From Bacteroidetes bacterium GWA2_32_17 (GTDB lineage: Bacteria; Bacteroidota; Bacteroidia; Bacteroidales; GWA2-32-17), in NCBI GenBank assembly GCA_001769035.1, contig MENF01000100.1, positions 1-64,000 of the forward strand: 64,000 nucleotides of DNA. The letters run 5' to 3'. Position numbers and translations under genes: made by a program. The notes beneath the pieces are model-generated. The model searched no databases. It was not told the DNA's origin and saw nothing but the letters and a program-made list of their open reading frames with translations. Positions 1 through 10,400 of this stretch are shown one piece after another; within the stretch, counting starts at the first letter, position 1, and each line of letters opens with the position of its first letter.

Positions 1-224
1 TCTCAATAATTAGGTGGTATTATTTAAACAATAGAACATTTGAAAAACGAACTGATGTTACGTAAAAGAGTTTCACACAATGATTATTTCTCGCAAAAGC
101 GCCATTACGCCAAGAAAAATTTTTTTTTTAAAACTTTGAGACCTTGGCGGCTTTGCGAGACAAATTTTTTACTTGCGTAACATGAGGTATTAACAAAAAA
201 AGGAGCAATGCTCCTTTTCTTTGT

Positions 225-1910
225 TTAATGTTTTGATTCGGCAGGAACTTTAAATTTATCACCGGTTTGCCTTACAATTTCACGATAAAATTCATTGCTA
301 TATCCTAGTTGTGAAACTTTAGGATTACGCTGTCCGGGAATAGTGGTTTTAATGTTTCCGTCCATATATTTTGTAAACAGAAAACCATAAAGTTGTTTCC
401 ATCTTTTAACTGTTTCGTTTCCTGTGTTTACGCTATAATTTGTAATATATTCTAATGCTTTTGCAGGGGTTTTTTTATAAAGTTCAGATGCTTCTTTATC
501 AATATTTGGAATAGTTTCGATGTAATTAGTTTCGAGTTCACGCTGAACCAGTTGAATATCTTTAATAATATCACTATATCGCGTATATGCAAAATTAGAA
601 ACCTGATTAAATGCCCAGAATGCACTATTATCGCTAAATACCATCATCGAACCATTGCCAACAGCAAAAGTTTCGGGAACCTTTGTTATTCCACAATACA
701 TTGGTACATAAACATTTGAATAGGTATCGTCAACACCAAACCAAAATATTCCACCAATTGGGTTTGGTAACCACGAACGACTTTGAGTTACAAATGTAAA
801 TCCTGTTTGTTGAGTACTTACTGCACGTTCGTTAAAATATTCCGTACTATCTACTTTCCATGTTAAAGGTCTCCATCTTACAATACAACTATAAGAACCA
901 GCACCAAAATCTTTTGTCATATCCATTTTTGTTCCCTGATAATAATCGCGCATAAGCTCTATAACATCGTGAACACTTAGTTTTTTATCAGGTTTAATAT
1001 AAAGAGGCATACGGTTTATTAAATCATAACCCATTGCATATTGTTCGTATTTTGCCATATCTTTATTAACTCTGTTAAATTGTGCCCAAACACGAGCTTC
1101 GCAAAATCGTGCAGCTTCAAAATCGAGTGGAGCATATACATCTGAAAAACTAAAGTCTTTGTCTTCCCCTTTAAAATAACCCATTTTTCGAGCAAAAGAA
1201 ATAACATCCGGCGAATGAAAAACTGTTTGTTTTGGGTCAAAAAAGTTGTTCTTTTTTTGAAATGGGAATGTTGTTATACGGGCGTGGTTTGCATGTCCCG
1301 AAATATATCCATCAGGTATTAAAATTGCAACCCAAACAGCACCTTTGCTATAATCTATTTTACCTTTTGCATCTTTTTTTGGTGAACTTTTGCCAATCAT
1401 CTCAAGAATCCAAACTTCGTTTGCGTCAGAAATCGAAAACGACTCGCCCTCGCTGTAATAGCCGTATTCATTAATAAGTTCTGAAAATATTTTAATTGCT
1501 TCGCGTGCAGTTTTGGCTCGTTGAAGTGTGATATACATAAGTGAACCATAATCTACTATCGCTGTTGTGTCTTGAAGCTCTAAACGCCCCCCCCAAGTTG
1601 TTTCACCAATAGACACTTGATTTTCATTCATGTTTCCAACAACCGAATAAGTATGTTTTACTTGTTTAATTTTTCCAAGATATTTACCGGTATCCCATTC
1701 GTAAATATCAAACCATGAGCCTTCGGGATAATCGGCGGCAGGTCTATAATATAACTCGCCATATAAAACATGACTGTCGGCATTGTACGAAATCATTGTA
1801 GAACCATCGGTTGTTGCTCCCTTTGAAATTAATAGGTTAGTGCAGGAAATAGCATCTTGCGTAATAAATAAACCTATAGCAATTGAAATAGTTAAATTAA
1901 TTTTATTCAT
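225..1910 (-). CDS. Peptidase family C69 (PepD-like) dipeptidase, secreted
   Basis: Signal peptide ending before a Cys (SCTNLLISKGATTDGSTMISYNADSH), the N-terminal Cys nucleophile pattern of C69. The ORF track starts at 1961; the internal Met (MNKINLTIS) at 1910 fits the signal peptide better. Confidence 0.88.
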   Translation of the reverse strand: MNKINLTISIAIGLFITQDAISCTNLLISKGATTDGSTMISYNADSHVLYGELYYRPAADYPEGSWFDIYEWDTGKYLGKIKQVKHTYSVVGNMNENQVSIGETTWGGRLELQDTTAIVDYGSLMYITLQRAKTAREAIKIFSELINEYGYYSEGESFSISDANEVWILEMIGKSSPKKDAKGKIDYSKGAVWVAILIPDGYISGHANHARITTFPFQKKNNFFDPKQTVFHSPDVISFARKMGYFKGEDKDFSFSDVYAPLDFEAARFCEARVWAQFNRVNKDMAKYEQYAMGYDLINRMPLYIKPDKKLSVHDVIELMRDYYQGTKMDMTKDFGAGSYSCIVRWRPLTWKVDSTEYFNERAVSTQQTGFTFVTQSRSWLPNPIGGIFWFGVDDTYSNVYVPMYCGITKVPETFAVGNGSMMVFSDNSAFWAFNQVSNFAYTRYSDIIKDIQLVQRELETNYIETIPNIDKEASELYKKTPAKALEYITNYSVNTGNETVKRWKQLYGFLFTKYMDGNIKTTIPGQRNPKVSQLGYSNEFYREIVRQTGDKFKVPAESKH

Positions 1911-2104
1911 GTCATTATTTTTTTTAATTGGCAAAGTTAAATGAAAAAATGTTTTTGCCAATTTTGTTTTTTCATTCCGAACGATTGCTTTGTCATTCTG
2001 AACGGAGTGAAGAATCTAATTGCAAATATAGATTATTGGCATACTCGGAATAATAGTTTTTATGCATATAATATACTCATTTAAAACATTGTTGGTTAAG
2101 GCAT

Positions 2105-2174
2105 TACCCTACAGGTTACAAAGTTCCTGTTGGATTGGTGTTTAATCAAACAGGTGTTGTGCGACCTGTCGGAT
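2105..2174. repeat. Nested hairpin repeat A, copy 1
   Basis: ctacaggttacaaagttcctgttggattggtgtttaatcaaacaggtgttgtgcgacctgtcgg; near-identical to 5887-5955. Confidence 0.85.
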
Positions 2175-2189
2175 AGTAACAGCAAAATA

Positions 2190-5100
2190 TTAATTTACAA
2201 TTATTCGATAAACAACATTTTCTTTTTCTGAATAAATTTTTAAGAAATATATTCCTGCTGAAAATAATTTTGTTGGAAAACTGAATTTATCTGCATTTTT
2301 AATTTTCTTTTCAAACACTTCTTTTCCATACACATCAGTTAGTAAAAAGTTATAGTTCGAAAGTTTAGGCATTTTTATTTGTAACAATTGTCCTTTATTA
2401 ATTGGGTTAGGAAAAACTTTATATCCGTAATTCGACACATTGTTAATTCCTATACAAACATTATTAGTAATTTGAATTGTATCGCTACTAAAACAGTCAT
2501 TATTGTTCGAAACGGAAACCCAATAAGTTGCAATTCCAATAGGAGTTATGCTACCATCAATTGTAATAGAGTTTAATAAAGAACCTGTATTCCACAAATA
2601 ATTATCATAGCCAATTCCTGCATCAAGTGTAAAAATATCTGTATTGCACATAAATGTATCTATCCCAAGGTTTATATCAGGAGAAGCGAGGAAATTTACT
2701 GTAATTGTATCAATATCTGAACAGTTGTTAATATCATAAATCAGAATTGTGAAATCAACAATTCCAGAATAATCATGATTTGTATTTACATTAACAGACT
2801 GGCTGTTTCCGCAACAACTCCATTGATAAAAAGGAAAACCTGCAGTGGCAGTTAAAATTAAAGATTCATTGCTGCACACGGTTGTGTCATTACCTGCAAA
2901 AACAGTAGGATTGGCAACAACGTTTACGCTGATGGTGTCGTAACTGTCACAACCGTTATTATTCCATACATGAACATAATAGGTGTGCATCCCCTGTGAA
3001 AGAACTGTTCCATCAAGTAACACTGAACTTGAAGTTTCACCTGTATTCCACAGATAGTGATCTGCAACAGTATTTGAATTTAGGATAAGTGAATCTTCTT
3101 TACAGAAAGTAATATTATTACCTAAATTCGCATTGGGAGAAGGGATAAATGTTACGGAAACAGTATCGGAATTTGAACATGAGTAACTTTGATAATATAT
3201 AGTTACAGTATAGTTCACTGTTCCTAAATTAGTGTGATTTGCGTTTACATTAATGGATTGAGTATAACCACAACAACTCCAATCGTAATTTACATATCCC
3301 GGAGAAGCTGTTAATGTTACAGTTTCGTTATTGCACACTGTTGTATCTGAGCCTGCATTAATATAAGGGGTAAAAACTGTTAATAAGATAGTATCTATAA
3401 TAACATTGTTCAGATGATCAGTTGCAGTTAAAACATATTGAGTTGTGACAGAAGGTGTTGCTATAGGATTTAATACGGTATCGTTACTTAATCCGGTAGA
3501 GGGTGACCAATGAAACGAATAAGGTGGAGTACCACCAACAACAATGTTGTTAAAATAATATGGAGCTCCTTTGCAGATAGTAGTGTCTTTAGTATATAGA
3601 TGAGCGATGGTATTGGTATCAGCAAAAATCTCACCGCAACTCCAGTTTTGCGAATTGTAAAAATCAATAATGTTAGAAGTTATTTTTTTCAAAAGTGGGT
3701 TTACAGATGTTAAATTATTTCCCGAATAATCAATAGCATTAGGAAAAGCTACGTCAATACAAAGAGTGGTACCTGCATTAAAAGTAAATGGTCCAACCGT
3801 ACCAACCCCTCTTCTATCACCAGGTGGAAAGTTTTCAGTTACTTCCGACCATCCTCCCGGAATATTCGGATAACTGCTAAAACAATAATTTGTGTAAACA
3901 TTTCCTCCATATCCATTTCCTCCATAACTATAAGGTGTTCCATCTTTCCAGTATCCATTTAATACATTATAAAACTCAAAATTTGTAGAAGGATCGCCCA
4001 TATTTCCACTTGAATTACTGTAGTAATTGAAAGAATACATTGGGGAACTTAATAATACTACTCCTTGAGCGGGGATGTTAGTGCCATATTGTGCATCGTT
4101 AGGAGTAGCATTGTAAACATAATATAAACTTATAGTGCTATCGCAACCTATATAATCATCTGTTGGTACTCCGACATCAATATCGGTGTATATACCAAGA
4201 TAGAAATCATGATAATCGTTGACTGAGTAATTATACACTTTATAGTTGCAGAAAACAGTATTTGCAAGTGCCGAATCGGTTGAATTAAATGAATAAGATA
4301 AGGAATGGATTTCAACACCCAGAGGCAATCCACCTGAACCATGTGTGTATGCAACATCATTAAAAATTGTCAATATAGCCTGGTCGCCTCTGATTAACGG
4401 ATAGTCACCATTTATTGGGTCATAAAGATTATTATCATTTACATCTATATAATCAGCAGTTGGAGCCGGCCAATCAATAATTGAGAGAGGAATTATATAT
4501 CCTGGTTGATTGTAATTCAGAATGTGATTATCTATGTCTGTTTTTGAAATTTTCCATATTCTGTTCCATGTACTATCTTCAGAATAATTATTTAAATCTG
4601 AGTAGATTGGTCCCGACCATGTGTCATTATTATAATTAGAAAACCCTTGTGCAGCTAAATGAAGTTGGTTATTCTGGTCAAATCCACCGAGCCATATTGA
4701 ACTGGCAAAAATGGATGTAAATGCTGTATTTTTGGGTACTCTAAAACCCGCAATTTGTTCAGGTCTTTCAAAGAGTAATCCGGTGGAATTAATTCCGGCA
4801 GCAATATTGTTAGTGTCAAGATAATCAAAACGAACAGGTGGGATAGTCCATTTACGTGTTTCTATTAAACCATTGCTACTACCAAAATATACAAGATTAC
4901 CATTTGAGATAATTGAAACAAAACTACCGTATGAAAGACCATTATTCTCATTGAAATTTGTAAAAAAAACACCATTATAACGAGTTACGCCAACAATACT
5001 ATAACTAATCCAAATATTATTAGAATTATCTTGTGATAATGCTGTAATTGAATTTCCAAGAAGTCCATTTGTTGTTGTATATATTGTAAACGAACCATCA

Positions 5101-5768
5101 TATTTTACTAACCCTGCTGTAGTGCCAATCCACACATTACCTGTGTTATCACAAAAAAGCGATTTTATTGAATTTGATGGCAAACCATTTCCGGTTGTGT
5201 AATTAGTAAAAGTAGTTCCATTAAAAACCGAAAGACCAACATTAGTTCCAACCCATACATTTCCTGTTAAATCTGTGCAAATACAAACTATACTATTATT
5301 AATTAATCCATCGGCAGTTGTGTAATTTGTAAAGGTTGTACCATTATATTTTGATAAACCTGAAGTAGTTCCAGCCCATAATATACCACCTGTAGAAGTG
5401 GTAAGCGCCATTATATTGTTTCCGATTAATCCATCAGTTGTATGATATTGTATAAAAGTTGAGCCGGTATTTTTATTTAATCCAATTTGTGTTCCAAGCC
5501 AAACTGTTCCAGAAGCATCGCAAGCAAGAGATTTTACATAATTGTTCGAAAGTCCTTGAGTTGTTGAATAATTTGTAAAAGTTGTTCCATTAAACATACT
5601 AGCGCCATAAGTTGTTCCAATCCAAACATTTCCTGTTAAATCAGTTGTTAAAACTTTAACATTATTTGATGGAAGTCCATTTGCAGTAGTATATAATTTC
5701 CATACTTGAGCTTTAGTATTTACAACAATACAAATTATTACAAATAATAACGTGATTGTTTTTTTCAT
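2190..5768 (-). CDS. T9SS cargo: N-terminal two-component-regulator propeller repeats, Cys-pair Ig/PKD-like repeats, type A sorting domain
   Basis: Repeated NGTTFTNYTTxxGLxxNxI...GNVWVGTxxGL motifs; repeated YxWSCCGxxQSxNVNxNH blocks; C-terminus VFPNPINKGQLLQIKM...GIYFLKIYSEKENVVYRIIVN. Confidence 0.85.
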   Translation of the reverse strand: MKKTITLLFVIICIVVNTKAQVWKLYTTANGLPSNNVKVLTTDLTGNVWIGTTYGASMFNGTTFTNYSTTQGLSNNYVKSLACDASGTVWLGTQIGLNKNTGSTFIQYHTTDGLIGNNIMALTTSTGGILWAGTTSGLSKYNGTTFTNYTTADGLINNSIVCICTDLTGNVWVGTNVGLSVFNGTTFTNYTTGNGLPSNSIKSLFCDNTGNVWIGTTAGLVKYDGSFTIYTTTNGLLGNSITALSQDNSNNIWISYSIVGVTRYNGVFFTNFNENNGLSYGSFVSIISNGNLVYFGSSNGLIETRKWTIPPVRFDYLDTNNIAAGINSTGLLFERPEQIAGFRVPKNTAFTSIFASSIWLGGFDQNNQLHLAAQGFSNYNNDTWSGPIYSDLNNYSEDSTWNRIWKISKTDIDNHILNYNQPGYIIPLSIIDWPAPTADYIDVNDNNLYDPINGDYPLIRGDQAILTIFNDVAYTHGSGGLPLGVEIHSLSYSFNSTDSALANTVFCNYKVYNYSVNDYHDFYLGIYTDIDVGVPTDDYIGCDSTISLYYVYNATPNDAQYGTNIPAQGVVLLSSPMYSFNYYSNSSGNMGDPSTNFEFYNVLNGYWKDGTPYSYGGNGYGGNVYTNYCFSSYPNIPGGWSEVTENFPPGDRRGVGTVGPFTFNAGTTLCIDVAFPNAIDYSGNNLTSVNPLLKKITSNIIDFYNSQNWSCGEIFADTNTIAHLYTKDTTICKGAPYYFNNIVVGGTPPYSFHWSPSTGLSNDTVLNPIATPSVTTQYVLTATDHLNNVIIDTILLTVFTPYINAGSDTTVCNNETVTLTASPGYVNYDWSCCGYTQSINVNANHTNLGTVNYTVTIYYQSYSCSNSDTVSVTFIPSPNANLGNNITFCKEDSLILNSNTVADHYLWNTGETSSSVLLDGTVLSQGMHTYYVHVWNNNGCDSYDTISVNVVANPTVFAGNDTTVCSNESLILTATAGFPFYQWSCCGNSQSVNVNTNHDYSGIVDFTILIYDINNCSDIDTITVNFLASPDINLGIDTFMCNTDIFTLDAGIGYDNYLWNTGSLLNSITIDGSITPIGIATYWVSVSNNNDCFSSDTIQITNNVCIGINNVSNYGYKVFPNPINKGQLLQIKMPKLSNYNFLLTDVYGKEVFEKKIKNADKFSFPTKLFSAGIYFLKIYSEKENVVYRIIVN

Positions 5769-5886
5769 AGTAAATGTAATTTATTACAACAAAGATAATA
5801 ATAAAACAAAAAAAAGCAATATTTTTATAATGTTTTTTTTGCATTGTAAAAATTTTTAATTTACAATAATTTATTAGTTAAGACAC

Positions 5887-5955
5887 TACCCGACAGGTTA
5901 CAAAGTTCCTGTTGGATTGGTGTTTAATCCAACAGGTGTTGTGCGACCTGTCGGA
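5887..5955. repeat. Nested hairpin repeat A, copy 2
   Basis: cgacaggttacaaagttcctgttggattggtgtttaatccaacaggtgttgtgcgacctgtcgg; CGACAGGT/ACCTGTCG and CCTGTTGGATT/AATCCAACAGG pair concentrically. Confidence 0.87.
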
Positions 5956-6150
5956 TATTTGTTGTAATTTGTTTTTTGAAAGTTGAATGAAAAATGTTTT
6001 TGCAAAGTTGTTTTTTCCATTTAGAACGAAGCATTTTATTATTCTGAAATGATTGAAGAATCTAATTATAAATAAAGATTCCTCACTCACTCGGAATGAC
6101 AAAAAAACCGCGAAACAAAGTTTCGAGGTTTTTTTAATATCTGCTAATGT

Positions 6151-6535
6151 TATACTAAAAACGGGATAAATTTGTACAGAATAGGCATAAAGTATGATGG
6201 TTTCATTGCTCTATTGCTTCATTGTTAAACATTTAAATTCCTGTAACTACTCAGCCACTAAATATGGAATTTTTGCCACAGATTGCACAAATTTACGCAG
6301 ATTTAAAACCACCAAAGGTGGTTTATTGGCGAAAATTGATTAAAAAAGATTTTATTTTAATCTGTGACGTCTGCGTAATCTGTGGCAAATATTTGTTTAT
6401 GAACTCTTTGAACCGGCTGAGTAGTTACAAATTCCTTAATAGGTAATAACAATATAGCAATTTAACAATAGTTATTAGTATACCCTATACCTCTATACCA
6501 AGAATAATGTATAATTTTACCCCATGCACAGTATA
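6151..6535. mobile_element. MITE-like element (family II) containing a nested long inverted repeat
   Basis: Ends tatactaaaaacgggataaattt ... aattttaccccatgcacagtata are imperfect inverted repeats similar to the ends at 11183-11508 and 16385-16541. Confidence 0.5.
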
Positions 6536-6546
6536 AATCAACAATT

Positions 6547-7374
6547 TTAGTAAAATCCTGTGGTCTTTTTTGTGTTGGTACGTGGATTAATGCACATTAC
6601 TGGAATTTTTGAGCTATTGGCAATAATTAGTTGCTCATCAGCAGCAAAAATATAATCAGTTAAGCGTGGTTGCTTTGTTGTCATAATCATAACCATGTCG
6701 GCATCTATTTCGGAAGCATATTTTATTGTTTGTTCCGAAAATTTTCCTTTTTGTTGCGAAACGGTAATTTCATAAGGAACATCTCTTTCGTCTAAATAAT
6801 TACGTGCAAAAGACAGATTAGCTTTGGTTCCACGCAATAGAGTTTTATCAGCAATAAATGGAATAAACAAAAACATTTTTGTTTTAAAATATGCCGAAAT
6901 ATACACTGCCCAACGTAATTTTTCTTTGCTTTCCTGACTAAAGTCAACAGGTAATACAACTTTTGCAAATGCTTCGTGCTCGGGTTTACCTTGCACTACA
7001 ATAAAAGGTACAGTTGAGTTTGCAATAACTTTAAGTGCCCAACTTCCTGTAAGTTTTTGCATACCTTTAATACCATGAGTTCCCATAACAACAAAAGTAG
7101 AACTAATTTCTTCGGCAGTTTCTTTAATAGAAGAAAAAATATTCCCCTCTTTAACAATTCCTTTAATTTCGACGTTGTATTTTTTTGAAGCGTCAGAAGC
7201 GACTTGTTCTAATTTCTCTAATGCCGAAGCTTCTTCTTTTTTGCTATTTGCAATGTTTAATAATATTATTGTTGCATTAATAGTTTTAACTAAACGAACA
7301 GCATGTAAAAGAGCATTCTCGGCTACCCCTGTAAAATCCCAAGGAACTAAAATAGATTTTGTTGTTTTTTCCAT
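6547..7374 (-). CDS. Universal stress protein (two UspA domains)
   Basis: ILVPWDFTGVAENALLHAVRL; VVMGTHGIKGMQKLTGSWALKVIANSTVPFIVV; second domain KVVLPVDFSQESKEKLRWAV. Confidence 0.93.
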   Translation of the reverse strand: MEKTTKSILVPWDFTGVAENALLHAVRLVKTINATIILLNIANSKKEEASALEKLEQVASDASKKYNVEIKGIVKEGNIFSSIKETAEEISSTFVVMGTHGIKGMQKLTGSWALKVIANSTVPFIVVQGKPEHEAFAKVVLPVDFSQESKEKLRWAVYISAYFKTKMFLFIPFIADKTLLRGTKANLSFARNYLDERDVPYEITVSQQKGKFSEQTIKYASEIDADMVMIMTTKQPRLTDYIFAADEQLIIANSSKIPVMCINPRTNTKKTTGFY

Positions 7375-7418
7375 AATTATTGTGATATTTTTATTAAGTT
7401 TACATCGTTTTTTTTAAA

Positions 7419-10400
7419 TTGTTTTCGTTACAAATGATTTTTTATAAACATAGCAAAGTTACAAAAAAAAAAATTAACACAACAAAACTTTTCTTAATTG
7501 TTGTCTTTCAATTTATTAGTATCTTTTTGTTTTGTCAGGAAAATGAAATGGGAATACCTTTTGCCCAAAATTTTCCACCTAAAATTTATGGTTACGAGAA
7601 TCAAAATTATTCGATTACCGAAGATGCAAATGGAATTCTTTATGTTGGTAATTTAAGCGGAGTTCTCGAATACGACGGTTATTCGTGGCGACTTATCCCA
7701 CAAAATGGATTTCCACAATTAACTTTAGATAGCAAGGGACGTGTTTATGTCGGGAGTTACAATGATTTTGGTTATTTGAATAGAAATAAACAAGATATTA
7801 ATGTTTTTGTTTCACTAATAAACAAATTCCCTTATAAAAACAAAAATATAGGACAAGTTTCTAAAATTGTTTCACAAAACGAAAACATATTATTTGTTGC
7901 AGGTTCAAATTTATATTTATGGAATGGTAACATTATTAAAATGCTTGATAGTTCAGCAATTGCAATAAACATTTTTAAAGTTAATAAGCAAATTTATGTT
8001 TCCCGCGAACCTGGCGGAATTTATAAATATTTACAAAGTGCATTAATAAAAGTAAACGATAACGAGTTTTTTACAAATAAAACTATTCTGGGGATTTTGC
8101 CTCATAACAATTCACTTTTAATTAAAACTCTACAGGACAAAACATTTTTTATACTAAATCAAGATAGTACAGTAATTCCACTTTACTCCGAAATTGATGA
8201 ATTTTTAAAAACCAATGAATTTACATGTGCAATACCAGTTGCCGAAGGATTTTATGCTATTGGAACTAAACTTGGAGGATTTATTGTAATTGATAAAGAA
8301 GGAAAATATATAACTGGCTTAAACGAAAAAACCGGGCTTTATAATGATTATGTTCACGATTTGTACCTCGACAAAAGAAATAATTTGTGGGCAAGTTTAA
8401 ATAATGGTATTTGCCGTACCGAAGTACCATCGGCTTTTACTTATTTTAACAGAAACAATGGAGTACTTGGCGGTATTTCATCAATTTGCAGGTATCGTGG
8501 TAAATTATATATTGCTACTTCACGTGGTGCATTTTACTTAAAAACAAATCCGCTCGCTATCGTATCCAAAAAAAATTTGAATGTTAATTCCGAAAAATTT
8601 GTTCCTGTAAAAAATATTAAAACAGATTGCAATAGGTTTTTTCCATTAAAAGAAGGTTTGTTACTTTCGGCTAATGATGGTATTTACATTATAAATAATG
8701 ATGAAGCCAAAAAAATTTCAGACGGACAGTTAGAGGCAATTGCACGTTCAAAAACTAATTCCAACATAATTTATCTTGGAAAAATTAATGGACTTTTTGC
8801 ATTAAGTTATAACAATGGTAAATGGAATGAATTAGGAAAATTAGAAAAAATAAATGCTCCAATAAGAACTATTGCCGAAGACAACAACGGAACTCTTTGG
8901 TTAGGAACCGACTACAATGGCGTTTACAAAGTTAATTTGAGCAATGGGTGGAATAAATTAGCAAATATTTCAACATGTTTTGAAAGAAATGGATTACCTA
9001 AAAATCATAATTGGATTGATGTATATAATTCTGCTCAAGGTGTTCTTTTTTCTACTCAAAAAGGGGTTTACCGGTTCAATTATAAAAATGACCAGTTTTA
9101 TATTGATACAGTTTTAGGACTCGATTATAGTAGCAGCAAAAGATGGGTTTACCCAATAACCGAAGATAATAATAGTAATTTATGGCTAAGCTCTGGAGTA
9201 GAAGGAATATTTGACAAAGAAACAGCAGTTGCATATTATAAAGGTCAGGGGAAAAAATATTTATTAAAATCTGTTCCCTTTAGAAAAATTAAAGATTATA
9301 CTATTGAATCAATATATCCCGATTTTAATAATATTGTTTGGTTTGGCGGGTTTGATGGCTTAATTCGTTTCGACCCAAAATATTATAACAACGATGCAAT
9401 TTTTCTTAAAACAATATTGCGGCAAGTAATTATTGGACACGATTCGATTGTTTTTTGTGGTGTTAGTACAACTAATGACGCTATTACCGGAATATTAGAT
9501 ACTTTAATTCCTAAATTTCAATATCGCTACAACCATATTACGTTTAATTTTTCAGCACCATTTTTCGAAAGCCCCGAATATGTCTTTTATCAGTATTATC
9601 TTGAGAATTTCGATAAAGAATGGTCAACATGGGAACACATTCACCTTAAAGAATATACAAATCTATACGAAGGACAATATGTTTTTCATGTACGTGCAAA
9701 AAATATTTATAACAATCTGTCAAAAGAAGCTACGTATCATTTTATAATTAAACCACCTGTTTGGCGAACATGGTATGCAGTATTAATATACTTAGTTATT
9801 TTAGCAAGTTTTATATTAATGTTACTTAAATGGCGTGCGTATTCTTATGCACAGGAAAAATTTAAACTTGAATATTTATTAGCCGAACGTACCGAAGAAC
9901 TTGTAAAACAAAAAGAACGAGCCGAAGATTTAATTGCTAACATTTTACCAAAAGATACAGCCGAAGAATTAGCATCAAAAGGACATGCTACCCGAAAAAA
10001 ATACAAAATGGTTACAGTGTTGTTTAGTGATGTTCAGGGATTTACGCAAATTGCCGAACACATGAACCCCGAAAAACTTTTAGACGAATTAGACAAATTC
10101 TTTTTACAATTCGATATTGTTGTCGAAAAACTTGGTATCGAAAAAATTAAAACCATTGGCGATGCGTATATGTGTGCGGGTGGAATTCCTCAAAAAAACA
10201 GAACAAATCCTATTGATGTAATAATGTCGGCAATTGAAATGCAACAATTTATGAAAATTCTTCGCAAAGAATCGGAAAACGAATGGGACATTAGAATAGG
10301 CATTCATACCGGACCTGTAATTGCCGGTGTTGTTGGAAGTAAGAAATTCTCTTATGATATTTGGGGCGACACAGTTAACATTGCAAGCCGAATGGAATCG

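Noticed and set aside
5878-6102. 74-aa ORF
   Set aside because: Overlaps hairpin repeat A and the adjacent repeat block; no gene-like features.
6264-6446. 60-aa ORF
   Set aside because: Lies wholly in the nested inverted repeat; protein sequence is a by-product of the palindrome.
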